A stretch of 8,716 nt of DNA. Source: Chloroflexota bacterium (GTDB lineage: Bacteria > Chloroflexota > Ktedonobacteria > Ktedonobacterales > Ktedonobacteraceae). Positions 1 to 5,500 of this stretch are shown here, in pieces. The stretch is taken from positions 1 through 8,716 of the forward strand of contig VBHV01000541.1 in NCBI GenBank assembly GCA_005881995.1. Reading direction: 5' to 3'. The translations under genes and the position numbers were made by a program. The notes beneath the pieces were generated by a model. That model was not told the DNA's origin and ran no database searches. It was given only the letters and a program-made list of their open reading frames with translations. How positions within the stretch are numbered: the stretch's first letter is position 1; each line of letters starts with the position of its first letter.

Positions 1-297
1 AACCGCTTTGCCACTGGCCCCTTTGCTAATGAGCGCAGCCAGCACTTTATGTGAACCTGCAGGCAACTGGCGGTAATCAGTAATGGTTGCATACTGCACA
101 TTCCCCTGGAACTTTGCCCCATCCACAAACACATCTACTGTTGCTACATCAGGTGAAGCATCTACGATGCGTATGAACGATGGGCTCGCAGCAGAGGCGG
201 GGAGTGCCCGCATACCGAGAAGGGCAAATAAAGCGAGAAGACCCACTGCCAAAGCTGCTCGCCAGAGCAAGCAGGTTAGCACATGCCTCATATTCAT
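1..297 (-). CDS. Secreted DUF4397-domain protein, 3' part off the window
   Basis: Ninety-nine N-terminal codons are visible and the frame runs off the left edge. The start ATG at 297-295 is preceded by AAGGAGG with 8 bases of spacing; a GTG directly before it is an alternative. Residues 1-37 look like a signal peptide: a short Arg-containing start, a hydrophobic run (about residues 15-29, LAVGLLALFALLG) and an ASA-A cleavage-like site near 34-37. From residue 41 the sequence FIRIVDASPDVATVDVFVDG, followed by a VQYATITDYRQLPAGSHKV stretch, matches the beta-sandwich DUF4397 repeat known from secreted and wall-associated bacterial proteins of unknown function. It is therefore probably exported. 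No partner is visible. The family call is from recognised motif wording; the function is unknown. Confidence 0.8.
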   Translation of the reverse strand, partial: MNMRHVLTCLLWRAALAVGLLALFALLGMRALPASAASPSFIRIVDASPDVATVDVFVDGAKFQGNVQYATITDYRQLPAGSHKVLAALISKGASGKAV

Positions 298-486
298 CAC
301 CGTTTCCTCCTTCTCGCGTCATCATCTTCTTTCTGTACCTCATATACACGTATTCGCTCATCTACGAGATACAGGCACATCTGCACGAACAATCGGTCAG
401 CTTCGATGATCTCGCTCCTCAAGAAGCAGCAGATGGGAGTGAACATGCCAAACACGGGAAGCGATGCAATGCATGATCTTGCTGGA

Positions 487-515
487 TTGGGTTGCCTAGT
501 AGTATGGTATATTAT
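487..515 (+). promoter_or_regulatory. Candidate sigma70-type promoter for the membrane-protein pair
   Basis: TTGGGT at 487-492 and TATTAT at 510-515 are separated by 17 bases, in a locally AT-rich stretch upstream of the start at 573. The -35 box is only a moderate match, and other overlapping -10 choices (TATATT at 508) exist. The rest of the divergent gap 298-572 shows no gene. Confidence 0.35.
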
Positions 516-572
516 ATCGGCGGATGTTCTCAGATCTTCTAAACGCTATCAGTTATGCAGGGCAGGAAAGTA

Positions 573-1142
573 ATGATGAACAACGTTTTCAAGTCCGGAC
601 CGGGCAACTGGTACGGCCATTTGCCGCCACCGCTTCAACTCCTTGTTGCTATGACGCTTGTCTTTTTGCTGGCCTTTGGAGCAGATATTTTACTACAGAG
701 AGTTGTAGAGTTATTTTTAGCCGGTATCGTTGAGCAAGATACTTTCTTTTATAGTGCTGTGAGACAACAAGATGCTTTTGCTCAGAATATACTCGCACTT
801 ATCAGGCTGATTTCCTTTCTTGCATTAGCAGTCAGCTTCGTGGCGATGCTGGCAGTGATCTACATTCGATTCTTTAGAAGATCCGCTTCAGTACCAGCGT
901 TTCGGCCTGAACCGAAGCGCTTGCTCAGAGCTACCTTGCTCTCCTTCAGAGGGATAGCGACCGTGACCTTCATATTTCTTGCCGTCACCGCCATCTATGA
1001 ATTGCTGCTTCGGATCGTGGGAAACCAACCGCCCTTTTTTTTGCTTGCCACGCTTGTCAGCGCAGCAATGTACGTCTTGATCCTTGCCTATGTCCTCTTC
1101 GACTATGTACACGAGTGCAGGATCATATATCGTGAGCCGTAG
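573..1142 (+). CDS. Small four-helix integral membrane protein, unknown function
   Basis: I do not recognise a family. Counted from the ATG at 573 the product has 189 residues. This start is chosen because AGGA at 564-567 sits 5 bases before it (or 8 before the adjacent ATG at 576), while the in-frame ATG at 555 has no ribosome-binding site. Four hydrophobic segments stand out at about residues 21-45, 73-98, 125-147 and 153-174. A basic patch follows helix 2 (RFFRR near 99-103, then PEPKRLLR), suggesting that the helix 2-3 loop is cytoplasmic. The two-helix, loop, two-helix layout resembles the phosphate-starvation PsiE-type plan only in outline, with no specific motif match. The next gene starts 21 bases downstream, so the two are probably co-transcribed and may form one membrane complex; that is inference. 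Confidence 0.72.
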   Translation: MMNNVFKSGPGNWYGHLPPPLQLLVAMTLVFLLAFGADILLQRVVELFLAGIVEQDTFFYSAVRQQDAFAQNILALIRLISFLALAVSFVAMLAVIYIRFFRRSASVPAFRPEPKRLLRATLLSFRGIATVTFIFLAVTAIYELLLRIVGNQPPFFLLATLVSAAMYVLILAYVLFDYVHECRIIYREP

Positions 1143-1163
1143 CGGAAGGAAGGTAGAGACGCC

Positions 1164-1661
1164 ATGAAGGAAGCGAGCGGTGATGACTATACAACCAGAC
1201 GGGTCACTACCAGGACGAGTTACCTGCAGCGAGCACTTCAAGCTACCTTGACGATTTGGTTAAGCCTGATAGTAGTAAGCATAGTGGTATTTGGCCTCTC
1301 CGAGAGTCTGCGCTTGGCGGGAGTAGAGAGCAACTCGAACCTTCTGATTACGTTCATGGTTGCCCTTGTCCTGATCCTGCTTGCATTGTGGCTCTTGCCT
1401 CGATCGCTTCTTACGCTCAAAGAGAAGCAGAAAGATGATGCCAGGCAGAGGTATGTCCAACACGTTTTGCAGTCTCTTGCAGTAATCTGGGCAATCATGG
1501 CGATGGTCCTGTTAGGTGCAATCGCTCTTTATGCTGCCCTGAGCAGAGCAGGAGTAGAGAGCAACTCGAACCTTCTGATTACGTTCATCGTTGCCCTTGT
1601 CCTGATCCTGCTCGCACTGTGGCTCGTGCCTCGATCGCTTCTTACGCTCAAAGAAGAATAG
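1164..1661 (+). CDS. Membrane protein with internal 77-residue tandem repeat
   Basis: The 165-residue product has four predicted membrane helices at about 28-46, 60-78, 104-126 and 137-155, arranged as two units offset by exactly 77 residues. The second half of each unit (52-88 and 129-165) is nearly the same, beginning AGVESNSNLLITF and ending RSLLTLKE. The first halves share only a few positions, such as LQ and IW. The start ATG at 1164 follows GGAAGG (1148-1153) with a 10-base spacer and lies 21 bases after the previous stop, so the two membrane genes probably form an operon. The N-terminal 20 residues are polar and Thr/Arg-rich, likely cytoplasmic. No family is recognised and no catalytic motif is visible. 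No clear terminator hairpin follows the stop codon. Confidence 0.75.
   Translation: MKEASGDDYTTRRVTTRTSYLQRALQATLTIWLSLIVVSIVVFGLSESLRLAGVESNSNLLITFMVALVLILLALWLLPRSLLTLKEKQKDDARQRYVQHVLQSLAVIWAIMAMVLLGAIALYAALSRAGVESNSNLLITFIVALVLILLALWLVPRSLLTLKEE
1320..1654 (+). repeat. Direct repeat pair inside the membrane-protein gene
   Basis: Bases 1320-1423 and 1551-1654 match at 100 of 104 positions, with an offset of 231 bases (77 codons, in frame). The match stops abruptly at the left edge: bases before 1320 and before 1551 are unlike each other. The four differences include two amino-acid changes (Met to Ile and Leu to Val) and two synonymous changes. Confidence 0.9.
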
Positions 1662-1880
1662 AAAAATCATAGCGGGCTAAAGAAGTACCATAGATTCAAC
1701 GATTGATGCCTCTTGATTTACCTGGTTTGGTGATGCCTGTCAAATTGCATGGTCAAACGGTACTGGTCTCTCATGGCGCTTGCATGCCAGTTTACCGTAT
1801 AACACGAATCAAGGAACGATTGAGGTAGATGTTATACTGGTCTTACCGGACATATCTATAGCCATTGCGCAGATGCATGC
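1662..1880. other. Non-coding stretch, nothing convincing
   Basis: Together with the hairpin element and promoter to its right this forms a gene-free gap of 474 bases (1662-2135). In this left part I see no tRNA, no terminator with a T tract and no supported gene. A 31-codon open frame at 1733-1828 lacks a ribosome-binding site. Confidence 0.5.
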
Positions 1881-1891
1881 CCTGTAAGATT

Positions 1892-2042
1892 CAGGGTCTG
1901 TGAATGATGGCCAGGGCGACCGCGAGGGTCGCCCGTACAATACCAACTTACCCGTGTTACACGTCAACGTGTATTGTACGGGCGACCCTCGCGGTCGCCC
2001 TGGCCATCAAATTGTATTCCTGGCAATCATTCACAAACCCTG
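1892..2042. repeat. MITE/REP-like long-hairpin element with 9-bp flanking direct repeat
   Basis: The ends are inverted: CAGGGTCTGTGAATGAT at 1892-1908 pairs with 2026-2042 with one mismatch. An inner perfect inverted repeat of 39 bp joins 1905-1943 to 1971-2009 around a 27-base loop (1944-1970), which itself can form CGTGT-T-ACACG at 1953-1963. The right arm carries about 20 extra bases (around 2006-2025), so the two arms are one inverted repeat with a single gap. Each arm also folds on itself (GGGCGACC with GGTCGCCC, at 1914-1934 and 1980-2000). CCTGTAAGA occurs at 1881-1889 and again at 2043-2051, consistent with a target-site duplication, though two bases (TT) separate it from the left end. 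There is no transposase inside, so any movement would need one acting from elsewhere. Confidence 0.75.
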
Positions 2043-2052
2043 CCTGTAAGAC

Positions 2053-2081
2053 TTGACAAGACTTTCTAAGTTCATGATAAT
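2053..2081 (+). promoter_or_regulatory. Near-consensus sigma70/sigmaA promoter for the kinase pair
   Basis: TTGACA at 2053-2058 is a perfect -35 box, and GATAAT at 2076-2081 matches the -10 box at five of six positions, with the ideal 17-base spacer. Transcription would begin near 2088, giving a leader of roughly 48 bases before the start at 2136. The -35 box lies one base after the right copy of the 9-bp direct repeat flanking the hairpin element. Confidence 0.72.
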
Positions 2082-2135
2082 CCATATATCACATATCATA
2101 TCTTTCCCATCTTTTAGGCAGTGGAAGGAACTTCA

Positions 2136-2795
2136 ATGGAAACCTATGGATCACATGTCTATCCTGGTCGGCTCTTTGTCGTGGAAGGGGTAGATGGGTC
2201 TGGAAAGAGTACGCAAATCGCGCTGCTCCGCCAGTGGCTCATCAGTGAAGGGTACGCGGTTTTCTTCAGTGAGTGGAACTCATCCCCTCTTGTGAAAAAG
2301 ACAACCAGCAAGGGCAAAAAAAAGCAATTGCTGACGCCAACCACGTTTAGCCTGATCCATGCTACGGATTTTGCTGATCTGGATCGCCAGTGGGTGCGCG
2401 AGTTGTACCAGTTCGCGGTAAAGCCGACGGTGGCTTTCTATTATCGCGTCCCGCTCGAAGTATCGCTCAGCCGCATTTTAACCGGGCGCAATGAACTCAA
2501 ATACTATGAAGCTGGCCTGGATTTGGGTCTTAGTCATGACCCATATGAAAGCTTCAAGCTGTTCCAGGAGCGCATTGTAGGTGAGTATGAGTCGATGATC
2601 GATGAATTCGGCCTGACGGTCATGGATGCCACGCTTCCCATACCAGAGCAGCAGCGCCGCATGCGTAAAATCATTCGCCCCTACTTGCAAGGCGTACGCC
2701 GCATGCGCGGATCTGCCAAGGAAACAGCCTGGGCAGGATTGGCACGCGAAATGCGACCCTCTCATATTGATGTTTCTGGGAGAAGTGGGAGATGA
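2136..2795 (+). CDS. Thymidylate-kinase-like P-loop protein lacking the DRY segment
   Basis: Counted from ATG 2136, the 219-residue product is a P-loop kinase of the dTMP kinase superfamily, which transfers phosphate from ATP to a nucleoside monophosphate. Walker A is perfect: EGVDGSGKST at residues 17-26. Later segments (FYYRVPLEVSLSRILTGR, then YYEAGLDLGLS and an ESF helix) align with the next gene. However, ATDFADL (76-82) joins directly to DRQWVREL (83-90), so about 33 residues present in the neighbour, including its DRY motif, are absent and the frame is kept. The lost segment contacts the substrate in dTMP kinases, so activity is doubtful. The C-terminal 30 residues have no counterpart next door. 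GGAAGGA at 2123-2129 favours ATG 2136 over an in-frame GTG at 2121. Its stop overlaps the next start by 4 bases (ATGA), implying coupled translation. Confidence 0.82.
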   Translation: METYGSHVYPGRLFVVEGVDGSGKSTQIALLRQWLISEGYAVFFSEWNSSPLVKKTTSKGKKKQLLTPTTFSLIHATDFADLDRQWVRELYQFAVKPTVAFYYRVPLEVSLSRILTGRNELKYYEAGLDLGLSHDPYESFKLFQERIVGEYESMIDEFGLTVMDATLPIPEQQRRMRKIIRPYLQGVRRMRGSAKETAWAGLAREMRPSHIDVSGRSGR

Positions 2796-3487
2796 CCGAA
2801 CTCGCTTTTTATGGCCTCGATGCCATTCACTTGAAAGAACGCGACGCAATTTTGCCGGGTCGCCTCATCGTAATTGAAGGTACCGATAGCGTTGGCCGGT
2901 CCACCCAGCTCAATCTGCTGCGTCCCTGGCTGGAGAGCAGCGGATATGCCGTTGTCAATACGGAGATGACACGCTCGGTGCTGGCCGGGGCGGGTCTCAA
3001 ACAGGCCAAAGCAGGCCATACCCTCGGCCCCATCACGCTGAACCTCTTCTATGCTACCGATTTTGTAGACCGCTTCGAAAGCCAGATTCTACCCGCCCTG
3101 CGCGCCGGTTTTATTGTCCTCACCGACCGCTACATCTACTCGCTGATGGCGCGCGCCATCGTACGTGGAGCCGACCCGCGCTGGATACGCTCCATCTATG
3201 GCCTCGCGCTCATACCGGACGCCGTTTTTTACCTCAAGATCGGCATTGATGATTTGATCCCGCGCGTACTGCAGCGCGGCGGCTTTGATTACTGGGAGTC
3301 AGGCATGGATATGCGCCTGGGCGGTGATCTCTTTGAGAGCTTCGTCAATTATCAAACGCTCCTCCTTGAGCAATTTGAGCTTATGACGCACGAATACGGT
3401 TTCCAGGTCATAGATGCCAGCCTGCCCGTTGATCTGCTTTCTGAACAACTGAAACAGAAGGTGCTGCCGCTCTTACCGCATGGCTAG
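2792..3487 (+). CDS. Thymidylate-kinase-like protein with Arg in the Walker A Lys position
   Basis: This 231-residue paralogue of the preceding gene keeps the complete middle of the fold. FYATDFVDRFESQILPALRAG is followed by FIVLTDRYIYS, with DRY at 112-114, and the C-terminal part carries FDYWESGMD and VIDASLP. The P-loop reads EGTDSVGRST (29-38), with Arg36 where the phosphate-binding Lys of Walker A normally stands. I have an impression that related Chloroflexota proteins also carry GR at this point, so it may be a subfamily trait rather than decay, but I cannot check that here. It is translationally coupled to the upstream kinase by an ATGA overlap, with a GGGAG-type site ending just before the start, and shares the promoter at 2053. 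Likely substrate: a nucleoside monophosphate, dTMP by analogy only. It is probably not the housekeeping Tmk given the altered P-loop. Confidence 0.82.
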   Translation: MTELAFYGLDAIHLKERDAILPGRLIVIEGTDSVGRSTQLNLLRPWLESSGYAVVNTEMTRSVLAGAGLKQAKAGHTLGPITLNLFYATDFVDRFESQILPALRAGFIVLTDRYIYSLMARAIVRGADPRWIRSIYGLALIPDAVFYLKIGIDDLIPRVLQRGGFDYWESGMDMRLGGDLFESFVNYQTLLLEQFELMTHEYGFQVIDASLPVDLLSEQLKQKVLPLLPHG

Positions 3488-3534
3488 CATAAAGAAGCGG
3501 GGCAACCATCAGAGTTGCCCCGCTTCTTTATGCT
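3486..3534. terminator. Bidirectional terminator between convergent genes
   Basis: A perfect 21-bp stem (3486-3506 with 3514-3534) encloses the 7-base loop CATCAGA. The core is GC-rich (GCGGGGCAAC) and the outer stem AT-rich (TAAAGAA/TTCTTTA), giving a T-rich run after the GC core on either strand. The stem base includes two bases of the plus-strand kinase stop (TAG 3485-3487) and two bases of the minus-strand ATPase stop (3535-3533). No long unpaired T tract follows, so its strength is uncertain. Confidence 0.8.
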
Positions 3535-5413
3535 ACGCGTCTCTTGACCGGAAAATCTTCACCCTACGGTTGGGTTCCTTCCCCCGGCTGCGCGAGCCGA
3601 GATTGTAGCGTGTCGCCATCTGGTGCTGCAAGCGGCGGATGTAGGCGTTGGCGGGCGGCAGTTCAGCCGTCGTCAAGCCCTTGTTGAGTACCTGGTGGAT
3701 GGTATCTTCCGTCTCCAGCAATGCGCGCATGGTCGGATCGTCAATATGCGACCCGTTGCTTTCGCCCGACTCGCCCTCGTCGTCGTCCACAGGATTGTCC
3801 ATGGGGATATCGAAGATGCGGGCCAGGGCGTGCTGCATCTGGGCAACCGTGTTATTCTTCAGAATGATGATGGTCTTGCGGTCCTCTTCGGCCTGCTGCA
3901 AGCGTTCCGGCTGGCGGCGGTAGTAGTTCTTGACCGTGATGACCGCGTCAGCATCATGCTGGTTGTTGGCGACGATAATCGGAACACGCAGTTGGCGGGC
4001 AGATTCCGCCAGGCGGTCGCGACTCACCCCGAACGGGTAAATGCGCAGCGTCTTGAGAATGGGCAGTTGCTCCTTTGCGCCTTCGGGCTGGTAAATGCCC
4101 TCGGACAACATCGGATGATCCACCAGCGCAGGAGCCAGCTTTAGCGCGCTCCCGTTATGCCGTTTGACATCGCCAGGAGCCGTGCCGGTTGGAGCCAGCG
4201 CCCGTACCTGCACAGGCGGCTGCGCCGAAATCTGTCCGCGACTCCCTCCATTACCAACGTTAGCGCGTGGTCCCTGAAGTCCCTGCTGCCCCATACGGCG
4301 GACTGTATTCCAATCGTTGTCGGGACGGCTCGCGTTCGCGCCGCCGGATTGACGCAGCGAGGTGCCAAAGCCCTCAATGCCCCAGGTCGGCACTTCCATA
4401 CCACCTGACGTGATGCGCCGGGCGGTGACGCGCCCGGTCTCCTCGTCGCGCGTGCGTTCCTCGGCAACCACCGCCTGGCCACGCAGCATGCTGTCAACCG
4501 TATCGGCGACATCGCGATGCACGACTAATTCCTGCCAGCTTTGCTGCTCGACCACGACATCGAAGGTCGGCGGCGCTTTACGCTCAAGGATACTCTTTTG
4601 TGTATGACGCCTACGCGCCTCCTCATCTCCCAGTGTCACAGTTTGAATGCCACCTACCAGGTCCGAGAGCGTCGGGTTGACCAGCAGGTTGCCCAGCGAA
4701 TTACCGTGCGCGGTGGCTACCAGCTGCACACCGCGTTCCGCGATGGTGCGCGCGGCGGCGGCTTCCAGTTCAGTACCAATTTCGTCGATTACGATGACCT
4801 GCGGCATATGGTTTTCCACCGCCTCGATCATCACCGCGTGCTGCTCAGCTGTGCGAGCTACCTGCATACGGCGCGCTCGTCCGATGCCGGGATGCGGAAT
4901 ATCTCCATCACCCGCGATTTCGTTCGAGGTATCCACTACCACTACCCGTTTATTGGCTTCGTCCGCGAGGACGCGCGCTATTTCACGCAGCAGGGTGGTT
5001 TTACCCACACCTGGGCGACCAAGAATCAAGATCGATTGACCCTGTTCGACAATATCGCGGATCAGTGCAATACTGCCGAGTACCGCTCGACCAATGCGGC
5101 AGGTCAGGCCAACTACTTTCCCTTTACGATTGCGCAGCGCGCTGATGCGATGGAGCGTACGCTCGATGCCAGCGCGGTTGTCGTCGCCAAATTCACCAAT
5201 ACGCTCGACCACGTATTCGAGGTCGGCGTAGGTAACAGGCTGAGTACTTAGGATCACCTCCCCTTCTGGGAACCGGCCCTCAGGCAAGCGTCCGAGGTCC
5301 ATTACGATCTCTAGCAGTTCGCTTCGGTTGTCGAGCCGATTGACCGCGTCGTGGATGTCCAGCGGTAAAGTCACCACCAGGGCTTCCAGATCGTCAGTGA
5401 TCGTTTGTTGCAT
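3533..5413 (-). CDS. Ycf45-like AAA ATPase with C-terminal R3H domain
   Basis: The 626-residue product resembles the Ycf45/R3H nucleic-acid-binding ATPases of cyanobacteria and Chloroflexota, whose ATPase core is related to SpoIIIAA. An N-terminal segment [10 protein letters not shown] (4-13) with [12 protein letters not shown] (37-48) opens the family pattern. The ATPase core has Walker [10 protein letters not shown] (132-140), [18 protein letters not shown] (157-174), Walker B VIVIDEIG (206-213) and TAHG (234-237). A Gly/Asn/Arg/Pro-rich linker covers about 315-430, an acidic patch lies at 543-552 ([10 protein letters not shown]), and the R3H helix has Arg593-x3-His597. It is probably cytosolic; the exact role is unknown. 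ATG 5413 is chosen because family similarity begins there and AGAGGTGAT lies upstream, though 14 bases away. A TTG at 5497 with AGGTGA nearby would add 28 residues, partly encoded by a palindrome. Last gene of the pdxST run. Confidence 0.87.
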   Translation of the reverse strand: MQQTITDDLEALVVTLPLDIHDAVNRLDNRSELLEIVMDLGRLPEGRFPEGEVILSTQPVTYADLEYVVERIGEFGDDNRAGIERTLHRISALRNRKGKVVGLTCRIGRAVLGSIALIRDIVEQGQSILILGRPGVGKTTLLREIARVLADEANKRVVVVDTSNEIAGDGDIPHPGIGRARRMQVARTAEQHAVMIEAVENHMPQVIVIDEIGTELEAAAARTIAERGVQLVATAHGNSLGNLLVNPTLSDLVGGIQTVTLGDEEARRRHTQKSILERKAPPTFDVVVEQQSWQELVVHRDVADTVDSMLRGQAVVAEERTRDEETGRVTARRITSGGMEVPTWGIEGFGTSLRQSGGANASRPDNDWNTVRRMGQQGLQGPRANVGNGGSRGQISAQPPVQVRALAPTGTAPGDVKRHNGSALKLAPALVDHPMLSEGIYQPEGAKEQLPILKTLRIYPFGVSRDRLAESARQLRVPIIVANNQHDADAVITVKNYYRRQPERLQQAEEDRKTIIILKNNTVAQMQHALARIFDIPMDNPVDDDEGESGESNGSHIDDPTMRALLETEDTIHQVLNKGLTTAELPPANAYIRRLQHQMATRYNLGSRSRGKEPNRRVKIFRSRDA

Positions 5414-5443
5414 AGGCTGTTCTATCACCTCTTTTGCTCTTTG

Positions 5444-5489
5444 CAGCCTGCTGACGCGAAGCGTAGCCACGTAGTGGCGTTGCAGGCTG
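5444..5489. repeat. REP-like palindrome upstream of the R3H ATPase
   Basis: CAGCCTGC (5444-5451) pairs with GCAGGCTG (5482-5489), and ACGC (5454-5457) pairs with GCGT (5477-5480). An alternative inner hairpin is GCCAC-GTA-GTGGC (5466-5478). It lies between the GNAT gene stop and the favoured ATPase start and would fold in the polycistronic mRNA just upstream of the ATPase ribosome-binding site. Confidence 0.55.
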
Positions 5490-5500
5490 TTTTTCAAGCT

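Noticed and set aside
83..573. Overlapping plus-strand open frames of 96-108 codons
   Set aside because: They lie antisense to the DUF4397 gene or run through the divergent promoter region, overlap each other in different frames, have no ribosome-binding sites and show low-complexity, untypical protein sequence.
888..1241. 117-codon minus-strand open frame
   Set aside because: Antisense to the membrane-protein pair, whose frames have ribosome sites, helices and operon spacing.
1733..1828. 31-codon plus-strand small open frame
   Set aside because: No ribosome-binding site, no recognisable product, and it sits alone in a gap.
1892..2042. Long hairpin as retron msr/msd, integron attC site or rho-independent terminator
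   Set aside because: No reverse transcriptase or integrase is adjacent, no T tract follows, and the flanking 9-bp direct repeat with inverted ends fits a transposable element better.
2121..2135. GTG 2121 as start of the first kinase
   Set aside because: ATG 2136 has GGAAGGA at the right distance, while GTG 2121 has only a weak AGG 4 bases away. The extra five residues carry no family motif.
3488..3532. Terminator hairpin as a transposon end or attachment site
   Set aside because: It lies exactly between two convergent stop codons, has no flanking direct repeat and has the GC core plus AT outer stem expected for bidirectional termination.
3623..4144. 173-codon plus-strand open frame
   Set aside because: Antisense shadow of the C-terminal part of the ATPase, His/Arg/Val-rich with no motif and no ribosome-binding site.
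4541..5251. 236-codon plus-strand open frame
   Set aside because: It is exactly antisense to the Walker A/B core of the R3H ATPase, whose motifs are unmistakable. Long antisense frames are common opposite GC-rich genes, and no family is recognised.
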